DNA from: Aphanomyces cochlioides | Lineage: Eukaryota; Oomycota; Saprolegniomycetes; Saprolegniales; Verrucalvaceae | Direction: 5' to 3' | Length of the DNA: 64,000 nt | Assembly: GCA_019828595.1 (NCBI GenBank) | Contig: JAHQRK010000011.1 | Span: 620,001-684,000 of the forward strand | In this document: positions 1 to 9,917 of the stretch, piece by piece | Numbering within the stretch: position 1 is the first letter of the stretch | Layout of the letters: each line of letters begins with the position of its first letter | Made by a program: the position numbers and the translations under genes | Notes under the pieces: generated by a model | Seen by the model: the letters and a program-made list of their open reading frames with translations, nothing else | Told to the model about the DNA's origin: nothing | Database searches by the model: none

Positions 1-266
1 AAGTAGATAAGGAACTCCGCTGCACGCTTCTGCATGTTTTCAGGTTTTGTTGGGTTTCGGAGCAAATGCTTTGACGGGAATTTTGGAAGTCCGTCAGGAA
101 AGTATTGTTTCAAATCTCCATGCGTGGCTTCCATCTCTTGATAGCTTCGTCCGAACGAGTGGGTCCAATGCGCCAAATTGAATGCAAAGTTGTAAATCGC
201 TACTGATTTCCCCTGACGAACTTCGACAACCGCCGAAATGTACACGACGGACAGAACTGCTGGCAT
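1..266 (-). CDS. PX-domain protein, N-terminal part (runs off window)
   Basis: Reading the minus strand from the ATG at 266 gives an open frame to the window edge. It looks like a phox-homology (PX) domain: a beta-rich start, a basic stretch, then a proline-containing loop and the RNPTKPEN segment followed by an aromatic-rich helix, matching the usual PX order in which the PPK/PxxP loop precedes the Arg that contacts the phosphoinositide 3-phosphate. PX proteins bind PI3P-rich endosomal membranes, as in sorting nexins. Only about 88 residues are visible, so the rest of the protein and its class are unknown. The next gene on the same strand ends at 345, about 80 bp upstream. Confidence 0.75.
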   Translation of the reverse strand, partial: MPAVLSVVYISAVVEVRQGKSVAIYNFAFNLAHWTHSFGRSYQEMEATHGDLKQYFPDGLPKFPSKHLLRNPTKPENMQKRAAEFLIY

Positions 267-344
267 CGTTGACACACTGGCTGGTGCATTCGTGTTTACA
301 CTCGAAACACGACCTAGTGCACCACTTAGCAATCGTCAGATGAG

Positions 345-1611
345 TCAGTTTATACCTCGAGACTGCTCGTCGTGGTCATCTTCCTCTTCTTCACCGCTAC
401 TGCTATCAAAAAGTCCACGGCGAGAGCCACGGATGTCTTCTGAGACATTCAGCGCCTGTGCCAGCATTGTTTTGCCCTCTGCGCTCAATTGGGACTCTCG
501 GGTTCGTACAGATCGACGTGACTCGAACATGACGCTATCTTCACTCATCCTTCGGTTCAATTTGATGGCTTCCAAGGCAGATGCCATAGGGTTTATGGAA
601 GAAGGTGCCGATGGTGGTGGTGGCGGCGGCGGAGGTGGTGGTGGGGGACCTGGAGATTTGGTCTTTGACTTTGGCGGGACGTAAGCATTGTCATCAGTCG
701 AAGCATCCTCGTCATAAAACACTGAGCTGCCTTGGGAACTCACACTTTGTCGCGCACCACTTCGTTCAATGTCGCGCTCGCGCTCGCCTCCTGCTGTAAA
801 ATCTAAAAGCAACAATTAAATGCAAGAGCATCAACCTTAACCTACATTGACCAGGCGGTGGCAATTCGATCTTGGCTTTTGCCTTACGCTGGACAATTGG
901 TGCGCCGTTTTCAATGTATCCAAGGGCAGCCGTCACGTCTTCATGGACTACTTTACCACCCGCCAAGAGCTCGATGCGTCGTCGCTGGATTTGCTTCCCA
1001 ACGCGTCCCACATTTTGTCCAGCTTTTTTGTTCAAACGCTTCTTTCTCTCGCGCAAGATAGCTTCAGTTTCATCGTCCAGTGTACCAAGACCGTCTTTGC
1101 GTTGCAGCGGCGTCATGTTTTGGATTTCACGCTCTCGATCAAGCATTTCTTGCTTTTTCTGTGCAATCCACTTTCTCTTGAATTCTTCTTCTTGCGCTTT
1201 CAGTTCAGCTTCCTTCTCAGCCTGTTTACGAATTTCTCTCTTCACCTTGCGTCGCTCACGTTTGATTTCTTCAGCGGCATCCGACGACGGGTCAAGCACT
1301 GCAATCAACGCTCGGCACCATCGTTCCAAATCGAGTCGATTTTCCGCGGCAAGAAAGATCGACTTTTTATCCTTTAGCTGGAGCTCAAGGCCGTATGAAT
1401 CCAGTGGTAACACGCCGCGACCTTCCCACTTGCAGAATCCCCGGATCGAAAAAGACACGCTGCTTCCACCGCCTTGAGCTGCCGATTCGTTGGGGAACAT
1501 ACGCAAGACACACGACCATGACAATTGACAGTACTGAACCTGCAGAGCACCTGCATTTGCCGGTAGCCATTGAAGGTACCCTTCATGGACAGGCTGGCGC
1601 TTTTTCTCCAT
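345..1611 (-). CDS. PH domain / coiled-coil / poly-proline / WH2-like protein
   Basis: Two exons (1611-846 and 802-345; 43-bp GT-AG intron 803-845) give about 407 residues. Residues ~7-110 form a pleckstrin-homology domain, starting HEGYLQWLP and ending in a Trp-containing C-terminal helix (LDLERWCRALIAVL). A strongly charged coiled coil follows (~115-200). Exon 2 has a run of twelve prolines (~307-318), then ALEAIKLNRRM, which resembles the actin-binding WH2 helix, and an acidic tail (EEEEDDHDEQ). This order (lipid-binding module, poly-Pro, WH2-like, acidic end) is that of WASP/WAVE-type regulators of Arp2/3, but the WH2 match is weak and no CRIB or WH1 domain is seen. A cytoskeletal role at membranes is inference. 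The start ATG lies 47 bp from two TTATCCGGA-type motifs. Confidence 0.72.
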
Positions 1612-1657
1612 CTCTGGGGTCCGAGATGGACTGTGTTTGTAGCGGCATGAAGTTGGG

Positions 1658-1677
1658 TATCCGGATCATTATCCGGA
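1658..1677. promoter_or_regulatory. TATCCGGAT / TTATCCGGA motif pair
   Basis: Two copies of the recurring nonamer (TATCCGGAT at 1658-1666 and TTATCCGGA at 1669-1677) lie 47-66 bp upstream of the start codon of the PH protein. The same motif sits upstream of eL39, eS24, the MICOS-like gene, EXO1/HhH and a GST gene in this window. A promoter function is inferred from position only. Confidence 0.5.
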
Positions 1678-1699
1678 CAATCAAGTCTGCAATCCGATT

Positions 1700-2140
1700 G
1701 GCTAGACCTAGAGCCTGATCGACATTCTTGATTTTGGGTCTCCACTTGGGTCAATCGGACTTTGTCCCTGAAAAATTATGTGCGGAAGTTCGCGAAATTG
1801 TCGGTGGACGACGATCCAGCGCCTCTTCTTGCAAGAGGAGGTGTATGGAGCTTTGAGGGGACTGCAGCCCATGCGATATGTGAAGATTCAGGTGAAAAAC
1901 CACCCATTTCGAACAAACTTCATACAAAGTACGGATCTGCGATCATCCAAGCTTGTCAGTTCGACTATTTCTTTACTTGGATTCTGCTCGACAATGCAAT
2001 TGTGAGCGTTTGAAATCTCTACGCCTCTGTGGCAATGTGAAATACCAAGCGCAGCCAGCGAATTTTTGATCTGACAAGAACGACAAAAAAGTTCCAGAAT
2101 GTGACAAGCTCTCAGCTGCAGGCAATACAATATTTTATTT
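1700..2140. other. intergenic, no gene assigned
   Basis: Short open frames on both strands (for example plus 1762-2013) have no recognisable motif and overlap each other. Nothing here could be assigned. Confidence 0.4.
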
Positions 2141-2143
2141 TCA

Positions 2144-2390
2144 ATATATTGTGAGATTCATTCTAAATAGTGAGATGGGCTGTAAATGTATCGATTTTTT
2201 AATCGATTTTCCAATCTCGCAGCCAATCAGAATCGAGTATTTGACTAATTCACACAAAACACACCCTAACACACGTGCAATTAATTTGGCCAATATTCGG
2301 TTTAACTTGGCTTCAGTATGGTCAAATAAATTTGTAAATGCATTTGAGTTTTGGTCAAAAATACAAATTTGACTGAAATTGACAATATTG
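2144..2390 (+). repeat. dispersed repeat family, copy A (empty-site copy)
   Basis: AT-rich repeat of about 250 bp. A second copy, in inverted orientation, lies at 13440-13651 plus 14577-14640. Matching blocks include the segments around TCGCAGCCAATCAGAATCGA and GGCTTCAGTATGGTCAAAT. Copy A lacks the 0.9 kb insertion found in copy B and so shows the unoccupied target sequence. No coding capacity; probably a MITE. Confidence 0.7.
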
Positions 2391-2437
2391 TTTCTCGTCA
2401 ATAAATATATTTTTGTCAAAGCTGATGCAATATATTT

Positions 2438-3166
2438 TCAGGACAAACTGTTGCTGCTGGCGGATGGAACACGGGGTGAGATGAGGTACATGTTGAGTTG
2501 AATTGGTAATGCCGTCTCGCTGATGGAGGCGACGGGGACGACGCCAGCTTGGGACACGCTCAACTCCTCTCGAGGTGCCAAGATCCATGAATTCTCGATC
2601 GAATCGTCACACACTAGAGTCTCGTGCATGTCGCTGTCTTCCAACGTGTGCAGGAAAAGCCGAAATGTCCGCTCGTCGTCCATGGATCTTCCATCGCGAC
2701 TCAACGCTGCAGCTGAAAGCTGGACGAGGGATCGGCGAAACGCTTCTTCCACTTGGAGCTTGGGCATCTCTTTCCCAGAAAACGTGGTCAAGCGCAATTC
2801 AAACACGCAAGTGTCGAGGAGAGCCCCCGTCGTTGTGGACCGAACTGCGATCGACAACTTGTCGACGCGACCTTGAACTATCCAAGGGCGGCAACTCTGG
2901 AGCATCGATCGAATGTACTCGACGAGCTTGGGATGGCGACAGATATGTACCGGAACATCGTATTTTTTCCACTTGTCGAAGAGTCCTACGGAAGCGTAAT
3001 GGGCCATGAAGAGGAGCAAAGTACATGTACCTTGCGGGTAGATGCGCCAGTGATACCTACATTGACGTCATGGATGACATGCGCACGCATGATCTACGTA
3101 CAGGAACTCGTGTGTGGCGACTTCAAGAAAGTCCAAGAGCGCGGTTGCGAGAATGTCCTCAGCCAT
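2438..3166 (-). CDS. REV7: REV7/MAD2L2-like HORMA-domain protein
   Basis: HORMA-domain adaptor of translesion polymerase zeta (with REV3 and REV1) and of DNA-end protection. The first exon starts at ATG 3166 and encodes the helix LDFLEVATHEFLYV. The second runs from about 3019 to the stop at 2438. After the junction the protein shows VGLFDKWKKYDVPVHICRHP, closely following the family pattern (VGIF-x-KRKKY-NVPV-x-xxHP), then the PWI and FEL strands and a C-terminal seat-belt region with a WILAP segment. Total about 215 residues, normal for REV7. The intron (roughly 3020-3095) could not be placed exactly: two donors and two acceptors are possible. An N-terminal extension is not excluded. Confidence 0.82.
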
Positions 3167-3598
3167 GACACTCTTCCTGGGAAACGTGTCACGAAAAATT
3201 CGAAAAAGTTAAAAATATTCACTAAAATGGATGAAATATCCAATTCAAAGAATACAAAAACCAAGTGAAAAGTCAAAGTAGGTGAAATATCTTGAAGTTT
3301 GTATACCACAACATCATAGTTTTGGCGAATTCACCTGACCGGAGTGACCAGGGTGATCAAAGATTCCAGTGAGACCAATCACATGCGAGTTGAAGTGACG
3401 CGGCAGAGAAAGCTCCACATGGGCGGCGACTTGGATTGGATTGAAACGTCTCATGAGGAGATCGAGGGCTCTTGCTCTCTCTCCCTCGGGTGTGTATTGT
3501 CATATTGCTGCTGTTACCTTAGTCTTACATGTGTCGCGCTACTTCGCTTGCCTAATCTACACTGTACTATGTTTCCTATCTTGTTTCACCTTCGCGTC

Positions 3599-4264
3599 TC
3601 ATGGCTCGGCCCGCAATCGCTTGAGAATTCGTGCTGCCTCTATCTTGGTCGCGGAGCGCTTCCTGGATGATCGTGTCGAAGATGGTTGAGGCACTTCGGA
3701 CGGCGGTGCTTGCTGCAGTTCGACAAACAGATCGCATCCATAATTCGCTTGATCGTGGACTTGAAAGAGCGTCATATTCACGACTGCCTGCATGGTCCGT
3801 CCACCGACGAGAACGTCTTTGACTCGTTCGTTGTGAATGTCTTCTTCGACGAGGAGTGATGTCTTGATCGTCGAGACGACAAAGCGTCCAGACAATTCTT
3901 TTTGAAATTCGTGTCGGCAATTCGGGCACGTGTTGCAGCGTGTGAGCCATTGTCGAACGCAGTCGTTGTGAAACGCATGTCCGCACGGCAATCGCACGGC
4001 TTGGTTGTCCATCGAGCTCATGCAGATCGCGCATGCATCTTGGTCGTCTATCGTCGTCGTCGTCCACTCGGCGAGTTTCTCCATGATCGTGTGGCTCGTT
4101 GGCTTGTACGACTTGAGATATGGCACGATGTACTGGATCATAAAGTTGGCCCAATATGGGCTCTCAAACACATGCATGACACTCTTGACTGTCGCGGTCG
4201 GGAGCGGCTTGTACTGGACATTCACGCTCACATGCACGCCTTTGCTCGTCTGTTGGGCGACCAT
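3599..4264 (-). CDS. RING-H2 finger protein (putative E3 ubiquitin ligase)
   Basis: Single-exon frame of 221 residues. Residues ~75-117 form a RING-H2 (C3H2C3) domain: CAIC, then CGHAFH with a following Cys, then CNTCPNCR. Such domains recruit E2 ubiquitin-conjugating enzymes. No transmembrane segment or signal peptide is evident. The N-terminal region is not recognised, and the C-terminus is basic with an SRKRSATK stretch that could be a nuclear signal. Substrate unknown. It lies head-to-tail with REV7 on the same strand. Confidence 0.8.
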   Translation of the reverse strand: MVAQQTSKGVHVSVNVQYKPLPTATVKSVMHVFESPYWANFMIQYIVPYLKSYKPTSHTIMEKLAEWTTTTIDDQDACAICMSSMDNQAVRLPCGHAFHNDCVRQWLTRCNTCPNCRHEFQKELSGRFVVSTIKTSLLVEEDIHNERVKDVLVGGRTMQAVVNMTLFQVHDQANYGCDLFVELQQAPPSEVPQPSSTRSSRKRSATKIEAARILKRLRAEP

Positions 4265-5650
4265 CGCGTGCTTCGTGTGGAATTAGGAACTGAGCAGCTG
4301 GTGCTGCCTCACACACACACACACGGTGGAAGCAAGCTCATGAATTTGTATGTGTAATATGGTCGCCCAAATCTTGTGCGGTTACTGGATCGAGTGCACA
4401 GCAGGAGCATCTCGCAACATTCGAAAAAATACCGTATCGCACCCACGTGCGATACAATTTCCAAGATATTAAATTCGATTTTCGCCTGCGAGAGAGAGAG
4501 CGCGCGTTACACCTCATTAGAGCTAGGTCGACCCAGAGCTAGCTCGTGCCACTGCCTCTCTCTCTCGCACCCGTCCATGCTGCGCTCTGTGTCCTTCGGA
4601 AGACTCTCGGATGAGATGTGCGAGGGTGCTGACATGTCCAAGGCGTCAAGAAGGGTGACATCGTACCTGGTACTTACATGGCCTAATGGCCGTTCCACAG
4701 GCCGGCTCCCCTCGAATCGATTGTCCAACGCGAACCTGCTTTTCCACGAGCACAAATGCGTGACAGACTGATGCACGATCTATCTCCGAGGACAAGAGGA
4801 ACATGCACGGATCTGCGCCTGACGACGTTTCAAAGAGAGAGAAGGTTTGTTCGAAAGGCAGCGACGACGTCCATCACGAGCCTAGTCGCAAAATCGAACG
4901 GCCACGGGGGACTTTGCCCCAGCTTTGGGCCAAAGAACCCGAAAGGCTTGTAATATCACCCGTTCATGCTCTGGTGACCATGATCCATCATACTGTACGA
5001 TGCGAAGGATCGAGAGAGTGGAGCGCCATGGAGACCAGTCGCGACGAAGAACGTGATGTGGAAGGGTTGATATATATCTGTCATGCTACTTTCGTCCAGT
5101 CGTCGTCGACTCGAGTGACTTTGTCTTCGTTTTTCCCCCGATCAAGTCAATGTGGACAGAGTTTGCTGGAGTCACTACCTCCTTGTCTCTACAAAAGCCA
5201 ACTCCCAAAGTTCAATTTGTCCTGTCGACGACGACGCAGACACCATCTCCATCTTTCCCGCGCGATCCAAGCGATGGGGACTGACGACTTGCTGGCCACT
5301 CCAAGCACATCCACACGACCCCTCGACCGCCAGGCTCTCCGTGCATAAATTGGCAAGACAAGCACATTGTCGTCACGCATGGTTGACAGTTTTTGCCCAT
5401 CGCTCGCTCGATTCCATTCCTCGCATGGTGCCCATCCACACACACGCGTTGCCCATGACGCTTTTCTTCGACAAACTTGGCGTTCTCCGAAACGCCACGG
5501 CATCAACGTCCAATGGCCATGGGCAGGCTAAATGTGGACAATTCGAACATTCTCTCAGCCCCCAACGGCCAATCTTGAGGGAGGATCCGAACTGCTTCCT
5601 TCCATGGTTTCGCGTCGTCATTCCTTGATCTTCCACCGACAGCTCAAGCA
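4265..5650. other. intergenic region upstream of the EGF-module gene
   Basis: No convincing gene. It holds a short (AC)n microsatellite at about 4312-4324 and several overlapping frames (the longest, plus 4803-5348, has low-complexity Arg/His/Ser composition and no motif). The 3' part presumably contains the promoter of the gene at 5654. Confidence 0.45.
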
Positions 5651-5653
5651 ACC

Positions 5654-6628
5654 ATGGTCAAGTTTGTCCCTCTCTGCACTGCCTTGGCCGCGACCGCTCA
5701 TTTCGTCGCTGCTGCAACCCAACCTGGACAGTGCAAAACCAACAAGGACTGCGAGACATACGGCTCGGGGTACTCGTGCATTGCCGTGCAGACGAACATC
5801 GCGGGCATTACACTCGCGTCGCAATGCGTCTTGGGCTCCGCGTGTGGTGGTAACATCGCTGGGAAATGCCCCACCTTCAGCTCGTGGTCGAGCAGCTTCC
5901 AAAAGATTCAACCCGTGTGCGCCTTCACGACCGCGGACAACTGCAACAACGTCATTGTAAACACGACAGAGCCACCAGCGACGACGTCGTCCACGACGCA
6001 GAGTCCGTCGACTGTCAACTGCTACGGCGCGACGTTTTCCGCCAACAACGAATCTGTCATCGTGAATGGCATCTACAAGTGCATCGACTCGGTCTTGTAC
6101 AGTTCCAACAATCTCGGCGGGCTGCGCAACCTCACGGACTCACAACTGAAAGCGTGCCAAGGGAATGCCACCTCTGGCGGCGGTCTCTGCAACAGCCACG
6201 GAACTTGTGCCCCTGTCGGGTCTCTCTCGTCGACGTACCAATGCGTGTGCAACCAGGGGTACTCCGTCTCGGACAACTGCCTCGTAGCTGTTTCCAACGT
6301 GTGTGACAACTTTGGCTCGTGTGGCTCAGGCAACTCTTGCGACCCGAAGACGGGGCAGTGTGTTTGCACTGGCGGCACGAAAGGCCCACAGTGCTCGCAG
6401 TGTGATGCGTCGTCGTCGTCTGCATGCAATGGAAATGGCCTGTGCAACGCAAACGATGGCACGTGCAAGTGCAACACCGGCTACACAGGACCTCTGTGCG
6501 GTACGAAGAATGCCACGGCGGGTGGCGGCACCGCCGGTGGCTCGACTGGTGGCAACATGAACGGCGCGAACTTGCATGCCGTCGAACTAGTCGCCCTCGC
6601 GGTTGGCATCGTCGCCTGGATGCTCTAA
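5654..6628 (+). CDS. secreted, probably GPI-anchored EGF-module protein, copy 1
   Basis: 324 residues, single exon. An N-terminal signal peptide (MVKFVPLCTALAATAHFVAA) is followed by a cysteine-rich domain (residues ~25-100), a Thr/Ser-rich linker (~103-122), a second Cys-rich segment and, from ~172, three EGF-like modules (for example CVCNQGYSVSDNC and CKCNTGYTGPLC). The Gly-rich segment and hydrophobic end (VELVALAVGIVAWML) with no charged tail fit a GPI-attachment signal. This suggests a cell-surface or wall-associated protein with adhesion-like modules; the actual role is unknown. A close paralogue at 15694-16683 has the same layout, so this is a local duplication separated by transposon-rich DNA. 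The start is chosen for the signal peptide. Confidence 0.85.
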   Translation: MVKFVPLCTALAATAHFVAAATQPGQCKTNKDCETYGSGYSCIAVQTNIAGITLASQCVLGSACGGNIAGKCPTFSSWSSSFQKIQPVCAFTTADNCNNVIVNTTEPPATTSSTTQSPSTVNCYGATFSANNESVIVNGIYKCIDSVLYSSNNLGGLRNLTDSQLKACQGNATSGGGLCNSHGTCAPVGSLSSTYQCVCNQGYSVSDNCLVAVSNVCDNFGSCGSGNSCDPKTGQCVCTGGTKGPQCSQCDASSSSACNGNGLCNANDGTCKCNTGYTGPLCGTKNATAGGGTAGGSTGGNMNGANLHAVELVALAVGIVAWML

Positions 6629-6639
6629 TTTTTCATCAT

Positions 6640-7150
6640 AATCCATGCTATCTCCATTTTTCCAACCGCTATGAGCCACGAGACGACTGGGGACACACTC
6701 CTTGGGTGGCAACGAACTCCATCATGTCCGTAAGGACTGTTACTCACAAGAGTTACGACATGCCATGAGTCGTAGTGCATGGTAGAGATCGTTTCTCCGT
6801 CTTCCCAACAGGGAATGCAATATGTGTGTGCCATGGGTCTCGTTGTTTCGCCAACAACAGAACGTACGAGCATGTGGTTGATTCGTCAAGCAGCGTCGAC
6901 CATACTGGAGGGAGATGGAACATTCCAAGCGGAGCTTTAAGTGAAAGAACGATGTGTGTGTCCTATTCAGGAGAATGTAGCTGTCTGCAACGTGTCGCCG
7001 CAACGACCAAGGCCATGACAATTCGGTGTCGACGACGCGTGCTTCAATTTCTACCTGTGATTCATTGTTGCACCCTCGACAACCAACTAGAGTGTCCTCG
7101 CAGCAACCTCTGCATTCTCTACATCGTACTGCCTCACTGACGTGGCCGAC
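6640..7150. other. intergenic, nothing recognised
   Basis: Region downstream of the EGF gene with only short frames and no motif or repeat that I could identify. Confidence 0.35.
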
Positions 7151-7159
7151 AATGCAGTG

Positions 7160-7467
7160 TCAATCGTGTAAAGAAACCCACAAGGAGAGCTGCGCCGTCG
7201 ATCGGCTGAATTGGTTCATTTCAGAAAGGGATGAGAGGATCCAACCCTTGCACGGTAGACATTGTGACGCCATGGCTGGAGCTCTCCAGCGTTGATGCAG
7301 CTCGTCATGAGTTTCACAAATGATGCAGAGGACTCCCTGAGACGTCGATTTCCTCGATGCAGTCTCGTGGCTATGCAAGTCTTACCCGCATCCTGACGAC
7401 ATTTTGCTTGATGCACATATCTCAGGAGACACCTTGAGCAAGATGACACGTCGCCGTGTCGACATGG
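7160..7467 (-). CDS. doubtful small cysteine-rich protein
   Basis: Joining minus-strand frames through a possible ~34-bp GT-AG intron gives roughly 90 residues with the pairs CIIC and CLPC spaced about 20 residues apart, which could bind zinc. The start (ATG 7467), the intron and expression are all uncertain. No family is recognised, and it may be a chance frame. Confidence 0.22.
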
Positions 7468-7759
7468 CAAACTCGTCATGGAAGGGGTCGAGTCGTTCAT
7501 CTTTAGCCACGACTTGGATTGCCAAGTTTGCTTTCTCCCGTCGAATGCTTCATGTATGCTTGAGATGATGGATTTCACGAAAAGCAAAATGCCACGCATG
7601 TGCGTTGTTACTCCCGTCGCTTGGACGCAGTAAACTTGCATATCCTACGCATTTTGGACCGCCATCACCTGCGCAGAGAGCAATCATGGCAGTACAATTT
7701 ATGTAGGTATACCCATCTATTACTAGTACTTAAAGCTGCAACGCAACACGCAAGTACGA

Positions 7760-7879
7760 GAGTAATTTTTACATACAAACGTCAAGTCAAAAAATGAGTA
7801 TTTTTTATTTACAAATTCCAAGTACAAAAATGAGTAATTTTTACATACAAACGCCAAGTAACAAAAAGAGTAATTTGAG
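7760..7879. repeat. 36-bp tandem repeat, three copies plus a partial
   Basis: Units start at 7760, 7796 and 7832, with a 12-base partial at 7868; each begins GAGTA(A/T)TTTTT. 36 is a multiple of three, so the minus strand reads as a 12-residue repeat (units such as YSFLYLEFVNKK) within a 62-codon open frame (7911-7723). Coding is not supported by anything else. Confidence 0.75.
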
Positions 7880-8000
7880 ACAAGTTCGTTCATAATAGTC
7901 AGCTCTTCCAACCAACATCAACTAATTTGACCACTCAAGGTTATATTGCCTGATATCCATGGCAAATATCCATTTGGTGTGATGTTGTCAATTATTTGGT

Positions 8001-8930
8001 GTGTTGCTCAATACTTGGTGTCATGTTTTGTCACGATGTAACCCATGTTGCTGGACGTGCCAGTTGTCGATAATATTAATAATCAAACAATTCCACATAC
8101 AAAATGAAAATATTGTCCTACTATTTAAAATAATACCTGCCAAAGATGAAAAGATGAGATGGATGGCAGTTGAGTTTTTCTGGGACGATGCAAGGTGAGA
8201 TGCATGTCTTACGTCGCCATGTCAAGAGCCCAAGCAAAAGGCAACATTAAGTTTTTGGTCGCCAATGGACAGTACGATGGACTGCCTGGAATCTACACGA
8301 AAAACATTGTGTGTCAAGAAGCATTAGAATAGTCAGGACTCCATAAAACTTCATCCATAACTAACAAACGTTATAATGTTCTTACAAATATATACACTGT
8401 GTTGTTGTGGAATTGCCGTGACTTCCTGGATCAAGTCCAATTGCATCGTACCGATGAATTGGACGATAAATCCTCGAGATTAGCTAACCCCAAACTACGC
8501 ACCTTATACTTAGATTCAACGTTACAGTATTACAAGATGAAGAAGTAGGTGGTTGTCAACCAACGATGACCTCGATCTACTAATCGATCGCACAGATTGT
8601 GCAATCTGAACTTGGGTATATTCTGCTTAGATTCAACCTCAGCATTAAAATGGGAGAAGCATATCAAACAGCGGCAAGCTATAAAATTATCAAAGAGTCT
8701 GCTTCTTGGAAACAGTCTTTTTGCCGTTCACATCGTGCGCAAAGTTGCCGCAACGGGAAAGATCTCTATACCAGCAGTACGACCAGCTGCTGAAACTTCG
8801 GCATCTAAATTGACCTTCTTGACCGTGCTCCTAGAACCTCCACCCACCACATGCCACGCTCACATTGGACACAACCGTAGATTACCATCTAAGGTTCGCC
8901 TTTCTCCATCTAGATATACTATGTCTCCGA
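8001..8930. other. AT-rich intergenic DNA
   Basis: No gene supported. Frames around 8597-8941 end quickly and show no domain. Probably decayed repeat DNA. Confidence 0.35.
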
Positions 8931-8939
8931 CATGTTGGT

Positions 8940-8995
8940 AGTCGCCTTGACCATCATCTACGCGCATAGTCGCCTTGAGCATCATCTAAGCGCAT
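8940..8995. repeat. 28-bp direct tandem duplication
   Basis: Two adjacent copies of AGTCGCCTTGA(C/G)CATCATCT followed by A(C/A)GCGCAT, at 8940-8967 and 8968-8995, with two substitutions between them. Confidence 0.75.
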
Positions 8996-9130
8996 GGTCA
9001 TCATTGTCTTGCCGTCAAATGTGCCGTGAATAGGACTGGGTACCTCGAGCGTCTGTATTATCACTGATAAGTCGTTCGTGTTATCTGTGCAAGTACTGGC
9101 ATTTTTGCACAACAAAACAGGGAAACTATT

Positions 9131-9369
9131 GAGGCCAAATTCGAAGTAAAATAAGAAAGAAGTGAATAAGGAGTGCGAAGTAAATGCCGTCTCCTTAGTT
9201 TCAAAATAATATGATCTCTGATTGGATAATTTATTTTTCTTTCGGTATGAGTCGACGGTTTTTTGGTCAGGACATGATTTATCTCCTGGTGAAAAAAAAA
9301 TTCGTCAGTCAACAGTAGCCAATCAGAATGCTCGGCGTTAACTTATTTTTTTACTTCGAACTGGGCCTG
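9131..9369. mobile_element. MITE-like inverted-repeat element
   Basis: Arms at 9131-9155 (GAGGCCAAATTCGAAGTAAA...) and 9342-9369 are inverted copies sharing TTCGAAGTAAA and a GGCC-containing end. About 240 bp with no coding capacity. The target duplication is not clear. Confidence 0.5.
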
Positions 9370-9917
9370 AATCAAATTCAAAATTCATAGTATGGCTTCA
9401 AACGTTTCATGTGTGTGAGCAAATCTTTGTTATTTCCAAAGCAAAACGCTCCACTCAGGGGCGTAGCCCTGGCCTCACCCTAGTGCTCTCTCAAGTACAG
9501 AGAACGGGGAAATTCAAGACACAGGATCAATCGAAGTAAAATCAGATCAAACTGCTTTGATTGGACAGAGTACTTCGAACTACGAAATAATTTGGGGCCA
9601 ATCACATTCCATGGTGCTATAATAAATACTTCACAAATATTGCGCGAGTTTCAGGAGGGTGTACATGTCTCGTCATAATATTATGAAGATAATTTCAAAA
9701 TTGGATTTCTCACTCCCCAGAAGTAAATATTGAATTTTCATTGGATGGCTGGATAGAGCGGGAAAAGGTGATGAATTTGATGTCTTTCTTGCATCAAACT
9801 CAAAAACACCAGCCATCAGTTCTTGACAATGATTTACATACAAATTATTATATAAAACATACGCTCATAATATTTACATACACTCCATTAGTGCAAATCC
9901 GTCGTCGTCATTCCAAA

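Noticed and set aside
238..684. Plus-strand frame with a poly-Gly run
   Set aside because: It is the antisense of the poly-proline region of the minus-strand PH gene, which has a clear PH domain and splice sites.
4803..5348. 181-codon plus frame upstream of the EGF gene
   Set aside because: Low-complexity Arg/His/Ser composition, no motif, and opposing frames of equal length. Most likely chance in GC-richer DNA.
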